A DNA stretch of 64,000 nucleotides from Micromonospora avicenniae (lineage in GTDB: Bacteria > Actinomycetota > Actinomycetes > Mycobacteriales > Micromonosporaceae). Location: contig NZ_FTNF01000018.1 in the NCBI RefSeq assembly GCF_900156065.1, positions 1 to 64,000 of the forward strand, in the 5' to 3' direction. The position numbers and the translations under genes were made by a program. The notes beneath the pieces were generated by a model, which ran no database searches, was not told the DNA's origin, and was given only the letters and a program-made list of their open reading frames with translations. Below, one piece after another: positions 7,570 to 16,476 of this stretch. Each line of letters opens with the position of its first letter. The first letter of the stretch is position 1.

Positions 7570-10500
7570 ATGCACTGGTCCCCACGCTGGCTCGCCGCCG
7601 GCGCGGTCGGGGCGCTGGTGGTCGGGCTCGCCGCACCGGCGTCAGCCGATCCGCCCGCCCGGCCCGCCGGCCCGAGCCCGGCCCCGCCCGCCCCGGGCGC
7701 CGCGCCCGCCCGCATCACCCTGATCACCGGTGACCAGGTCGAGCTCGCCCAGGCAGCCCCCGGCCGCGTTGCCGCCACGGTCCACCCGGGACCCGGTCGT
7801 GAGCGGATCACCTTCCAGACCGTGTCGGCCGACGGTGGGCTGCGGGTGCTGCCCAGCGACGTCGTGCCGTACGTCTCCGCCGGGGTGCTCGACGCCGACC
7901 TGTTCGACGTGGAGGAACTCGTCGCGCAGGGGTACGGCGACGCCGCGCAGGGCAGCCTGCCGCTGATCGTCCGCTACCAGGAGCCGGCCGCCGGTCGGGT
8001 CCGGCCGCTGGCCGGGGCCGCCGCCGCCCGGCCGCTGGAGAGCATCAACGGCGCCGCGCTGCGCGTCGGCAAGGGTGAGCTCGACGAGTTGTGGAACACC
8101 CTGCGGAGCACGCCGGCCGGCCGTACGACCGCCGGCGGGGCGGTGCGGCTCGGGGCCGGCATCGCCCGGGTGTGGCTGGACGGCCGGGTCCACCCGGCGC
8201 TGGAGCACAGCGTGCCGCAGATCGGCGCCCCGGCGGCCTGGGCGGCCGGCCGCGACGGCAACGGTGTCGAGGTCGCGGTCCTCGACACCGGCGTCGACGC
8301 CACGCACCCCGACCTCGCCGGGCGGATCGCCGAGGCGCGGGACTTCACCGGCGGCGGCAGCACCCGGGACGGCCACGGCCACGGCACCCACGTGGCGGCC
8401 ACCATCGCCGGCAGTGGCGCGGCCTCCGACGGGCTGCGCAAGGGCGTCGCGCCCGGTGCGAAGCTGCTCGTCGGAAAGGTGCTCGACGACTCCGGCTCCG
8501 GCTACGACTCGGGGATCATCGAGGGCATGGAGTGGGCCGCCCACTCCGGCGCCAAGGTGGTCAGCATGAGCCTCGGCGGGGGCCCGACCGACGGCACCGA
8601 CCCGATGAGCCAGGCGGTCAACGACCTCACCGCCGAGACCGGCACGCTCTTCGTGGTCGCGGCCGGCAACGAGGGCGCCGCGCAGAGCGTCGGCAGCCCC
8701 GGCGCGGCCACCTCGGCGCTCACCGTCGGCGCGGTCGACCGCAACGACGACCTGGCCGACTTCTCCAGCCGCGGACCGCGGGTCGGCGACAACGGGCTGA
8801 AGCCGGAGATCACCGCCCCTGGTGTCGACATCGTCGCGGCCCGCGCCGCCGGCACCAGCATGGGTACGCCGGTGGGCGACGCGTACACGACCGCGTCGGG
8901 GACGTCGATGGGCACCCCGCACGTCGCGGGCGCCGCCGCCATCCTCGCTCAGGAGCACCCGGACTGGACCGCCGGAAAGCTCAAGGACGCGCTGGTCAGC
9001 ACCGCGAAGAACAATCCCGAGCTGACCGTCTTCGAGCAGGGCGGCGGCCGGGTCGACGTGGCGCGAGCGCTGGGCCAGCGGGTGTACGGGTCGGCCACCG
9101 CCGACTTCGGCCGGGTCTCGACCGGTGGTCCGGTGGTCGAGCGGACCGTCACGTACACCAACGGCACCAGCGCGCCGCAGACCCTGCGTCTGGCGCTGGA
9201 GCTGCGCAACCTGGACGGCGGCGTGGCCGAGACCGACGGCGTGTCGGTCGGCGCCAGCGAGGTGACCGTGCCGGCCGGTGGCAGCGTGCCCGTCGCGCTG
9301 CACGCCGACCCGGCGAAGCTGGATCGCGGCCTGCACAGCGGCTGGCTGGTCGCCACGGGCGCGGACGGTGTCGCCGTGCGTACCGCCGTCGGCCTGACCC
9401 TCGCCGGCCCGTTGCACACCGTCACGCTGCGTGCGTTGGACATGACGGGGAAGCCCGGCCTGGCGCCGGTGCTCACCCTGTTCGGCGAGCATCCTGAGTC
9501 CGACTACCTCGGCTGGATCGCCGGTGAGTTGCAGGTGCAGGTCGAGGAGGGCCCGTACCTGGTGGAGGCCCTGATCGAACACGGCGCACCGCTGGACGAG
9601 CAGCTCACCCTGGTCACCGACCCGGAGTTGACCGTCGACCGGGACCTCACGGTGGTGCTCGACCCGCGCAAGGGGACCCCGGTGCGGATCGAGACGCCGA
9701 AACCGACCGAGCAGTACGCGGGAATCAGCTTCTACGAGCACCGGATCTTCGGCAACGGCCGGCAGATCGACCACGGCACGATGACGTTCAGCACCGTTCA
9801 GCAGGTCAACGTCACGCCGACCAAGCCGGTGCGGCAGGGCGAGTTCGAGTTCTCCTCCCGCTGGCAACTCGTCGCGCCCATGGTGGACGCCGAGTTCAGC
9901 AAGGTCTCCGGGCCGCTGGACATCAACCTGCTGGGTCAGTCCCCGGCACCGTCCGGCCGGCGGAAGCTGCCGGTCGTCTGGGGTGGCGGCGGGACTCCCG
10001 CCGAGCTGACCCGGGCCCGGGGCGCTGCCGTCGTCGTCGAGGGCAGCCTGGACCGTTCGGAGGACGAGCAGATCGCGGCCGCGGCCGCAGCCGGCGCGGC
10101 GTCGGTGTTCATTGTCCGGCCGGCCGACTTCAGCGCGTGGACGGTCTGGAGTCCCACCGGAGACCGCCTGCCGATTCCCTCGATGGTGGTGGCGCACGAC
10201 GACGGGCAGAAGCTGATCGCGGCGGCGAAGACCGGCCGGATGATGGTGGACCTGACGCTGACCGTGGACAGCCCCTACCTGTACGACGTGTGGCAGGTGT
10301 CGAAGGGCCGGATCCCCGAGGAGATCGTGCACAAGGTCACCGCGGCGAACACCGCCGAGGTCACCGCCCACTACGGCGACACCGGCGGGTTCGACTGGGC
10401 CACCGAGCAGCGGTTCGGCTGGCGGCCGTGGCAGGAGTACTCCTGGAACGACGACAAGCGGATGGTGCGTACCGGCACCACCCGGCAGGAGTTCGTGAGC

Positions 10501-11289
10501 TCCGGTGACTCGTGGTGGCAGCAGCGGGTGCTGCACAAGCTGCAGTCCAACTGGGGACCGCTGCTCGGTGGTCTGACCGAGCAGCCGCGCCGGTACGCAG
10601 CCGACGACAAGATCGCCACGAGCTGGTACGCCCCGGTGGTGCGTCCGGCCGTTCCGGCCGGTGGGCCGGTGCCGACGCGTACCGGCGACGAGCTCGACCT
10701 GCGGGTGTTGGAGTTCGTCGACGCCGACGGCCACTACAGCCCGGCCGGCGCCGGCGAGGAGCAGGACACGGTGCAGGCCCGGCTCAGCCGCGACGGCGAG
10801 CAGATCGCCGACCTGTCCGGCGGTTGGGCGCCCGTGGCGACCACCCCGGGTCCGGCGCGTTACCGGCTGGACGTCACCACCGAGCGCTCCTCGGACGAGT
10901 GGGTGCGCGCCACGCGTACGGAGACGGCGTGGCAGTTCACGTCGGCCCGGCCGGCCGGGGACGCGGCGCAGCCGTTGCCGCTGCTGCAGGTGGACTACGA
11001 CGTGCCGGCCGACCTGCACGGCGAGGTGCCGGGCGGTAAGGCGCACAACCTCGGGCTGACCCTGCGCCAGCCGGTGGGGGTGGCCGAGCCGGCCGGCACC
11101 ACCCTGCGGGTCGAGGTCTCCTTCGACGGCGGCCACAGCTGGCGGCCGGCGTCGGTGAAGGGCTCGGGCACCCGGTTCACGGCGACGGTGCCGGCCGGAC
11201 GCGGCACGGTGTCGCTGCGGGTGCACGCCGGCGACCGCACCGGCAACACGGTCGACCAGACCGTGATCGACGCGTACGGCCTGCGCTGA
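7570..11289 (+). CDS. Secreted S8 family (subtilisin-like) serine protease
   Basis: The 1239-residue protein has a signal peptide (residues 1-27, hydrophobic core AAGAVGALVVGLAAPASA), a propeptide-like region to about 200, and a subtilase domain with the full triad: Asp near 239 (VAVLDTGVDATHPDLAG), His near 271 (GHGHGTHVAATIAG) and Ser near 446 (SGTSMGTPHVAGAAA). Residues about 500-1239 form beta-rich accessory domains, including a PA-like insert near 810-860. An AGAGGAGCG site precedes ATG 7570. It is an extracellular degradative protease of the large actinomycete type, not present here in mycobacteria. A second GTSMGTP occurs about 17 residues before the catalytic one. Confidence 0.92.
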   Translation: MHWSPRWLAAGAVGALVVGLAAPASADPPARPAGPSPAPPAPGAAPARITLITGDQVELAQAAPGRVAATVHPGPGRERITFQTVSADGGLRVLPSDVVPYVSAGVLDADLFDVEELVAQGYGDAAQGSLPLIVRYQEPAAGRVRPLAGAAAARPLESINGAALRVGKGELDELWNTLRSTPAGRTTAGGAVRLGAGIARVWLDGRVHPALEHSVPQIGAPAAWAAGRDGNGVEVAVLDTGVDATHPDLAGRIAEARDFTGGGSTRDGHGHGTHVAATIAGSGAASDGLRKGVAPGAKLLVGKVLDDSGSGYDSGIIEGMEWAAHSGAKVVSMSLGGGPTDGTDPMSQAVNDLTAETGTLFVVAAGNEGAAQSVGSPGAATSALTVGAVDRNDDLADFSSRGPRVGDNGLKPEITAPGVDIVAARAAGTSMGTPVGDAYTTASGTSMGTPHVAGAAAILAQEHPDWTAGKLKDALVSTAKNNPELTVFEQGGGRVDVARALGQRVYGSATADFGRVSTGGPVVERTVTYTNGTSAPQTLRLALELRNLDGGVAETDGVSVGASEVTVPAGGSVPVALHADPAKLDRGLHSGWLVATGADGVAVRTAVGLTLAGPLHTVTLRALDMTGKPGLAPVLTLFGEHPESDYLGWIAGELQVQVEEGPYLVEALIEHGAPLDEQLTLVTDPELTVDRDLTVVLDPRKGTPVRIETPKPTEQYAGISFYEHRIFGNGRQIDHGTMTFSTVQQVNVTPTKPVRQGEFEFSSRWQLVAPMVDAEFSKVSGPLDINLLGQSPAPSGRRKLPVVWGGGGTPAELTRARGAAVVVEGSLDRSEDEQIAAAAAAGAASVFIVRPADFSAWTVWSPTGDRLPIPSMVVAHDDGQKLIAAAKTGRMMVDLTLTVDSPYLYDVWQVSKGRIPEEIVHKVTAANTAEVTAHYGDTGGFDWATEQRFGWRPWQEYSWNDDKRMVRTGTTRQEFVSSGDSWWQQRVLHKLQSNWGPLLGGLTEQPRRYAADDKIATSWYAPVVRPAVPAGGPVPTRTGDELDLRVLEFVDADGHYSPAGAGEEQDTVQARLSRDGEQIADLSGGWAPVATTPGPARYRLDVTTERSSDEWVRATRTETAWQFTSARPAGDAAQPLPLLQVDYDVPADLHGEVPGGKAHNLGLTLRQPVGVAEPAGTTLRVEVSFDGGHSWRPASVKGSGTRFTATVPAGRGTVSLRVHAGDRTGNTVDQTVIDAYGLR

Positions 11290-11293
11290 CGCG

Positions 11294-11327
11294 GGTGGGG
11301 GCGGGACGGGTACGTCCCGCCCCCACC
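11294..11327. terminator. Bidirectional terminator hairpin
   Basis: A perfect 14-bp inverted repeat (11294-11307 with 11314-11327) with a six-base loop lies between the convergent subtilase and regulator genes. Confidence 0.8.
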
Positions 11328-11334
11328 ACCGGTC

Positions 11335-12321
11335 TCAGAGCCAGCCGCGCCGGGCGGCCTGGAAGGCCAGCCCGGGCCGGGTGTCCACCCCGGCGGCGGT
11401 CATCAGGTCGGCCAGCCGCCGTTGCACGGTACGACGGCTCACGCCCAGCTGGGAGGCGATGGACTTGTCCGGCACGCCGGCCACGAAGAGCGCGAGCAGC
11501 CGGGTCTCGTCGGCGTCCGGCCGGAAGTCGTCACCGGCCGGTTCGTGCACCGGTGTGCCGGTCGACCGCAGCGGGGTGGCGATGCGCCAGTGGCTCTCGA
11601 AGAGGGCGAGCAGCGCGTCGAGCAGCTGGCTGCGGCCGATGACCGCGGCGCTCGTCTCGCCGCCGGCCCCGTCCGGCACCAGCGGGCAGATCGCCGTGCG
11701 GGCGTCCACGATGGCCAGCCGCACCGGCAGCCGGTCGAGCACGCGGGCCTGCTCGCCGGCCCGGACCCCGTTCTCGAGGTCCTCCAACGCGCCGGGTTCG
11801 AGGAGCATCTCGCGCTCGTAGATGGCCCGGTAGCGCACCCCGCGGGCCAGCGCGTCGAACTCCTCGAGGTTGTCCTGCCCCACCATGGCCAACGGGTTGG
11901 CACGGCAGAACCACAACACCTCGTCGCGGGCGCCGTTCTGCAGGTCACGCAGGCGTTCCCGGAGCGCCCCGGCGCCTCGGACGATCTCCACCAGGTGCGC
12001 CGCGTCGTGCCGGCGCATCCCGGCCCGGTACTCCTCGGTGAGCTGGTTGACCGCCGCGCGGGCGGTCTCCAGCGCCTCCTGCCGGCGCAGCAGCGCCGCG
12101 CCGAGCGGCACGTCGGGCGCGAGCGGCCGCAGCGGGGCGTCCGGGTCCGCTCCGGCGGGCGGCACCAGCCCCTTGCCGCGCAGCGCGTCCAGCTGCGTCA
12201 GCACCTCCGTACGGGGCCAGCGCAGCCGCTCGACCAGCTCGTCGACCCGCGCGGCCGTGAGCCGCACCAGAGCGCGGTAGAGCTGCTCCTCAGCCGGGGT
12301 CAGGCCGATCACCTCAAACAC
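11335..12321 (-). CDS. TrmB/LuxR-type helix-turn-helix transcriptional regulator
   Basis: The 328-residue protein begins with a TrmB-like winged helix (FEVIGLTPAEEQLYRALVR) and ends with a LuxR-type DNA-binding helix-turn-helix (about residues 265-320, SIASQLGVSRRTVQRRLADL). The middle resembles the sensor segment of actinobacterial TrmB-LuxR regulators, for example ARDEVLWFCRANP. GTG 12321 gives a natural start at the first helix. It faces the subtilase gene across a terminator and is divergent from recN, from which it is separated by 79 bases. Control of the neighbouring protease is possible but not shown by the sequence. Confidence 0.85.
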   Translation of the reverse strand: MFEVIGLTPAEEQLYRALVRLTAARVDELVERLRWPRTEVLTQLDALRGKGLVPPAGADPDAPLRPLAPDVPLGAALLRRQEALETARAAVNQLTEEYRAGMRRHDAAHLVEIVRGAGALRERLRDLQNGARDEVLWFCRANPLAMVGQDNLEEFDALARGVRYRAIYEREMLLEPGALEDLENGVRAGEQARVLDRLPVRLAIVDARTAICPLVPDGAGGETSAAVIGRSQLLDALLALFESHWRIATPLRSTGTPVHEPAGDDFRPDADETRLLALFVAGVPDKSIASQLGVSRRTVQRRLADLMTAAGVDTRPGLAFQAARRGWL

Positions 12322-12400
12322 GGAGCTGAACTGTACGAGCCGCCCGACGTGGGGTCGTCGGCTGGTCAACTGTCGGACTGCGCGTCTACTGTCAGGTGCT

Positions 12401-14158
12401 GTGCTGGAGGAGCTGCGCATCACCGGACTGGGCGTCATCGAGGACACCACGCTGCCGTTGACCGGCGGCATGAACGTCATCACCGGCGAGACCGGTGCGG
12501 GCAAGACCATGGTGGTGACCGGCCTCGGCCTGCTCTTCGGCGGTCGGGCCGACGCCGGGCGCGTGCGGGCCCAGCCCGGCCGTGCCGTGGTGGAGGGGCG
12601 GCTGCGCCTGACCGGCCGGGTCGCCGAGACGGTGCACGCCCGCATCACCGACGCCGGCGGTGAACCGGACGAGGACGGCTCGCTGCTGCTGAGCCGCACG
12701 GTTACCGTCGAGGGCCGATCCCGGGCGCACGTGGGTGGCCGCAGCATGCCGGTGTCGATGCTGGGCGAGGTCGGTGAGCAGGTGGTCGCCGTGCACGGCC
12801 AGTCGGACCAGCTACGGCTGCTGCGTCCGGCCGAGCAGCGGGCCGCGCTCGACCGGTTCGCCGGCCCGGAGCACGAGAAGCTGCTCGAGACGCTGCGCGA
12901 GGCGTACACCGGGTGGCGGCGGGTGGTCGACGACCTGGCCGACCGGCGGCGCAACGCCCGCGAGCGCCACCAGGAGGCCGACCTGCTGCGGCTGGGGCTC
13001 GACGAGATCACCAGGGTCGACCCGCAGCCCGGCGAGGACGACGAGCTCAAGGCCGAGGCGCAGCGGTTGGAGCACGCCGAGGGGCTGCGCACCGCGGCGC
13101 AGATCGCCCAGCAGTGCGTCGCCGGCGGCGCGGAGGCGGCCGACGACACCCCGGACGCCACGGCCCTGCTCGGCGCCGCCCGGCGGGCACTGGAGGCGCA
13201 GGCCGGCACCGACCCGGCGCTGGGTGACCTGGCGGCGCGGTTGGAGGAGGCGGCCACCCTGGTCACCGACGTCTCCGCCGAGCTGTCGACCTACCTCGCC
13301 TCGCTCGACGCCGACCCGGCCCGGTTGCAGACCGTCTACGAGCGGCGGGCCGCGCTGCGCGCGCTGACCCGCAAGTACGCGGACGACGTCGACGGGGTGA
13401 TCGCCTGGGCCGAGCGGGCCCGTACGCGACTGTCCGAGCTGGACACGTCCGACGAGTTCCTCGACGAGTTGGAGCGGGAGGGGCAGCGGCTCGCCGCCGA
13501 GGTGGCGGAGCTGGCCGGCCGGGTGTCGGTGTCCCGACAGGAAGCGGCCCACCGGTTCGCCGAGCAGGTCACGGTCGAGCTGGCCGGGTTGGCCATGCCG
13601 CACGCCCGGATCGAGGTGGCGGTGGTGCCCCGGCCGGCCAATCGCACGGAGCCGACCCTGACGGTCAACGGATCCGAGGTCGGCGTCGGCCCGGACGGCG
13701 GTGACGAGGTCGAGCTGCGGCTGCTGGCCCATCCGGGCGCGCCGTCGCTGCCGTTGCAGCGGGGCGCCTCCGGCGGTGAGCTGTCCCGGGTCATGCTCGC
13801 CATCGAGGTGGTCTTCGCCGGCTCCGGCGGCCCGCCCACCCTGGTCTTCGACGAGGTCGACGCCGGTGTCGGCGGCCGGGCGGCGGTGGAGATCGGGCGC
13901 CGGCTGGCCCGGCTGGCTCGCAGTCACCAGGTGCTGGTCGTCACCCACCTGCCGCAGGTCGCCGCGTTCGCCGACCGGCACCTGGTGGTCGCGAAGGACA
14001 CCGGGGGCGCGGTGACCACCAGCGGGGTGCGTGTGGTGGAGGACACAGAACGGGCCCGCGAGCTCGCCCGGATGCTCGCAGGTTTGCCGGACTCGGATCT
14101 GGGTATCGCTCACGCCGAGGAGCTTCTGGCCGTGGCGGCCAAGGAAAGGCGGGCGTGA
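12401..14158 (+). CDS. recN: DNA repair ATPase RecN
   Basis: The 585-residue SMC-like ATPase has a Walker A motif GETGAGKTMVV near residue 29, a long coiled-coil middle (about 150-370), the ABC signature GASGGELSRVMLAIEV near 455 and Walker B LVFDEVDAGVGG near 483. RecN acts in double-strand break repair. Length agrees with the family (about 550-590). GTG 12401 gives the usual MLEELRITGLGVIED start. Position between nadK and steA matches mycobacteria apart from the inserted protease and regulator. Confidence 0.95.
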   Translation: MLEELRITGLGVIEDTTLPLTGGMNVITGETGAGKTMVVTGLGLLFGGRADAGRVRAQPGRAVVEGRLRLTGRVAETVHARITDAGGEPDEDGSLLLSRTVTVEGRSRAHVGGRSMPVSMLGEVGEQVVAVHGQSDQLRLLRPAEQRAALDRFAGPEHEKLLETLREAYTGWRRVVDDLADRRRNARERHQEADLLRLGLDEITRVDPQPGEDDELKAEAQRLEHAEGLRTAAQIAQQCVAGGAEAADDTPDATALLGAARRALEAQAGTDPALGDLAARLEEAATLVTDVSAELSTYLASLDADPARLQTVYERRAALRALTRKYADDVDGVIAWAERARTRLSELDTSDEFLDELEREGQRLAAEVAELAGRVSVSRQEAAHRFAEQVTVELAGLAMPHARIEVAVVPRPANRTEPTLTVNGSEVGVGPDGGDEVELRLLAHPGAPSLPLQRGASGGELSRVMLAIEVVFAGSGGPPTLVFDEVDAGVGGRAAVEIGRRLARLARSHQVLVVTHLPQVAAFADRHLVVAKDTGGAVTTSGVRVVEDTERARELARMLAGLPDSDLGIAHAEELLAVAAKERRA

Positions 14159-14177
14159 CCGCCGGTATTGTGAGCGC

Positions 14178-14207
14178 AAGCACACCAGCCTGCGCTCTGG
14201 TGTGCTT
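14178..14207 (+). terminator. Hairpin between recN and steA
   Basis: An 11-bp perfect inverted repeat (14178-14188 with 14197-14207, eight-base loop) lies 20 bases after the recN stop. There is no T run, so it may be a terminator or attenuator before steA, whose start is 70 bases further on. Confidence 0.5.
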
Positions 14208-14277
14208 CCCTGGGTAGGCGGCCCTGCTCAGGCATGTCGCGACAGAAATCCCTGCCTCACATGCCAGGATGGTCAGG

Positions 14278-15456
14278 ATGCGTCTACCCACGTTGCGCCG
14301 GACCCGGAACGCGGAACCGGGCAGTGTCCTCGGCACCGCACGTCTGGATCGCCGTACGAAGCGGCTGGTCGGCCGGCTCCGCCCCGGCGACATCGCGGTG
14401 ATCGACCACGTCGACGTGGACCGGGTGGCCGCCGACTCGCTGGTCGCCGTCGGCGTCGCGGCCGTGCTGAACGCCAAGCCGTCGGTCTCCGGGCGCTACC
14501 CGAACCTCGGCCCCGAGGTGCTCATCGGCGCGGGCATCCCGCTCCTCGACGACCTCGGCGAGGGCATCTTCGAGCAGATCCGCGAGGGCGACACCGTGCG
14601 GATCGAGGGCAACACGGTCTACGTCGGCGACGAGCCGGTGGCGCACGGCGCCCTGCAGGACGCCGAGACGGTGGCCAAGGCGATGGCCGACGCCCGGGAG
14701 GGGCTGTCGGTGCAGTTGGAGGCGTTCGCCGCCAACACCATGGACTACCTCAAGCAGGAACGGGACCTGCTTCTCGACGGTGTCGGCGTCCCCGAGATCG
14801 AGACCCAGATCCAGGGCCGGCACTGCCTCATCGTGGTCCGTGGCTACGACTACAAGGCCGACCTGGACGTGCTGCGCCCGTACATCCGGGAGTTCAAGCC
14901 GGTGCTCATCGGCGTCGACGGCGGGGCCGACGCGCTGGTCGAGGCGGGCTACACCCCCGACATGATCATCGGTGACATGGATTCGGTCACCGACGACGTG
15001 CTGCGCTGCGGCGCCGAGGTGATCGTGCACGCGTACCCGGACGGGCGGGCGCCCGGCCTGCCCCGGGTCACCGCGCTCGGCGTACCGGCGGTGACCTTCC
15101 CTGCCGCCGCGACCAGCGAGGACCTCGCCATGCTGCTCGCCGACGAGAAGGGCGCCTCGCTGCTGGTGGCCGTCGGCACGCACGCCACCCTTGTCGAGTT
15201 CCTCGACAAGGGCCGAGGCGGTATGGCCTCGACGTTCCTCACCCGGCTGAAGGTCGGCGGCAAGCTGGTCGACGCCAAGGGCGTCAGCCGGCTCTACCGG
15301 CAGAGCATCTCCGGCTCCTCGCTGCTGCTGCTGGTGCTCTCGGCGATCGCCGCGATGGCCTCCGCGGTGGCCGTCTCCACGGTCGGAAAGGCGTACCTGG
15401 GCGTGGTCTCCGAGTGGTGGGACAATTTCGTCTTCCAGCTCGGCCAGCTCTTCTAG
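14278..15456 (+). CDS. steA: SteA-like cytokinetic ring protein
   Basis: The 392-residue protein matches the actinobacterial SteA family (Rv1697 position): an N-terminal region with RTKRLVGRLRPGDIAVIDH, a thiamin-pyrophosphokinase-like centre (VLIGVDGGADALVEAG and MIIGDMDSVTDDV near residue 230) and a single C-terminal membrane helix (about 350-370, SSLLLLVLSAIAAMASA). In corynebacteria SteA works with SteB at the septum to control the peptidoglycan hydrolase that separates daughter cells. ATG 14278 is chosen over ATG 14269 because AGGATGG then has proper spacing. steB follows after 25 bases. Confidence 0.9.
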   Translation: MRLPTLRRTRNAEPGSVLGTARLDRRTKRLVGRLRPGDIAVIDHVDVDRVAADSLVAVGVAAVLNAKPSVSGRYPNLGPEVLIGAGIPLLDDLGEGIFEQIREGDTVRIEGNTVYVGDEPVAHGALQDAETVAKAMADAREGLSVQLEAFAANTMDYLKQERDLLLDGVGVPEIETQIQGRHCLIVVRGYDYKADLDVLRPYIREFKPVLIGVDGGADALVEAGYTPDMIIGDMDSVTDDVLRCGAEVIVHAYPDGRAPGLPRVTALGVPAVTFPAAATSEDLAMLLADEKGASLLVAVGTHATLVEFLDKGRGGMASTFLTRLKVGGKLVDAKGVSRLYRQSISGSSLLLLVLSAIAAMASAVAVSTVGKAYLGVVSEWWDNFVFQLGQLF

Positions 15457-15481
15457 CTCCGACGATCAAGAGGCTGCAAGC

Positions 15482-16423
15482 GTGATCAATTTCCGCTACC
15501 ACGTGGTGTCGCTGACCGCGGTGTTCCTGGCGCTGGCCATCGGCCTGGTGGTCGGCACGGCCGCCCTCAACGGCCCGGTGGCCGACTCGCTCAAGGAGCA
15601 GGTCACCGCTCTGCGCAAGGACAACCAGCAGATGCGCCAGACCGTCAACAACATGGAGAAGGAGCTGGAGTCGGAAGAGGGCTTCGCGGCGGAGATGGCG
15701 CAGGTCGTGCTCCCCGGCAAACTCACCGGCCGCCGGGTCCTGGTGATCAGCCTGCCCACCGGGCGGGACCACACCGAGGGTGTGCTGAAGTCGCTCCAGC
15801 TGGCCGGCGCGAACGTCACCGGCCGGGTGGACCTGCAGGACAAGTTCATCAACCCGGACAACAACAACAACCTGCTGGAGCTGGCGGTGACCGCGGTCCG
15901 GCCGACCAGCGCGCAGACCAGCACCCTGCCCGGCAACGGCCAGGGCGTGGAGACCTCCAGCGCGCTGCTGGCCAGCGTGCTGCTCGACCGGGGGGCGGGC
16001 GTCCCGCCGGTCACCGACGCCGACCGGCGGGCGGTGCTGGCCGCGTACACCAACGACGGCTACCTCACCACCGAGGACCGCATCAGCGGGCCGGCGGAGG
16101 CCGTCGTGGTGGTCAGCGGCCAGCCGTACGTGGACAAGGACTCCGCCAAGAAGGACGAGTCGGTGGTGAAGGTCGCCGAGCAGTTCGATCGGACCGGCGC
16201 GATCGTGGTCGGCGGCAACGGTTCCGACGGCGGCAACCTCGTGGCGAGCGTTCGCGGCGACGCCGTGCTCTCCCAGTCGATCTCCACCGTCGACAACGCG
16301 AACACCATCCAGGGCCAGTTGGTCACCACCCTCGCCCTGGTGCAGCAGCTCACCGAGAAGAAGGCCGGCCAGTACGGCGTGGGCAACAACGCCGAGTCGC
16401 TGCTGCCTAAACTGCCCCAGTGA
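15482..16423 (+). CDS. steB: SteB/MctB family membrane-anchored protein
   Basis: The 313-residue protein has one N-terminal membrane helix (about residues 8-28, LTAVFLALAIGLVVGTAAL), a coiled coil (about 35-70, LKEQVTALRKDNQQMRQTV) and an extracytoplasmic domain. The family is annotated as copper transporter MctB (Rv1698) and in corynebacteria as SteB, the partner of SteA in cell separation; the sequence shows no obvious copper motif. GTG 15482 gives MINFRYHVVSLTAVF, the typical start. Its stop overlaps the following micro-ORF. Confidence 0.9.
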   Translation: MINFRYHVVSLTAVFLALAIGLVVGTAALNGPVADSLKEQVTALRKDNQQMRQTVNNMEKELESEEGFAAEMAQVVLPGKLTGRRVLVISLPTGRDHTEGVLKSLQLAGANVTGRVDLQDKFINPDNNNNLLELAVTAVRPTSAQTSTLPGNGQGVETSSALLASVLLDRGAGVPPVTDADRRAVLAAYTNDGYLTTEDRISGPAEAVVVVSGQPYVDKDSAKKDESVVKVAEQFDRTGAIVVGGNGSDGGNLVASVRGDAVLSQSISTVDNANTIQGQLVTTLALVQQLTEKKAGQYGVGNNAESLLPKLPQ

Positions 16424-16476
16424 GCGAACAACGTACCCGGATACCCGTCGACGAACCGATCGGAGCGAGCGCGTGA
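16420..16476 (+). CDS. Bridging micro-ORF (18 aa) between steB and the MraY-like gene
   Basis: GTG 16420 overlaps the steB stop (GTGA) and its own TGA (16474-16476) overlaps the GTG 16473 start of the next gene. The peptide reads MSEQRTRIPVDEPIGASA. No clear ribosome binding site precedes it, so translation would depend on ribosomes finishing steB. It may be only spacer containing the GAGCGAGCG type of sequence common between actinobacterial genes. Confidence 0.3.
   Translation: MSEQRTRIPVDEPIGASA

Noticed and set aside
7642..11226. 1194-codon minus-strand open frame opposite the subtilase
   Set aside because: It is the antisense shadow of a GC-rich gene with a complete catalytic triad on the plus strand; the product has no recognisable motif.
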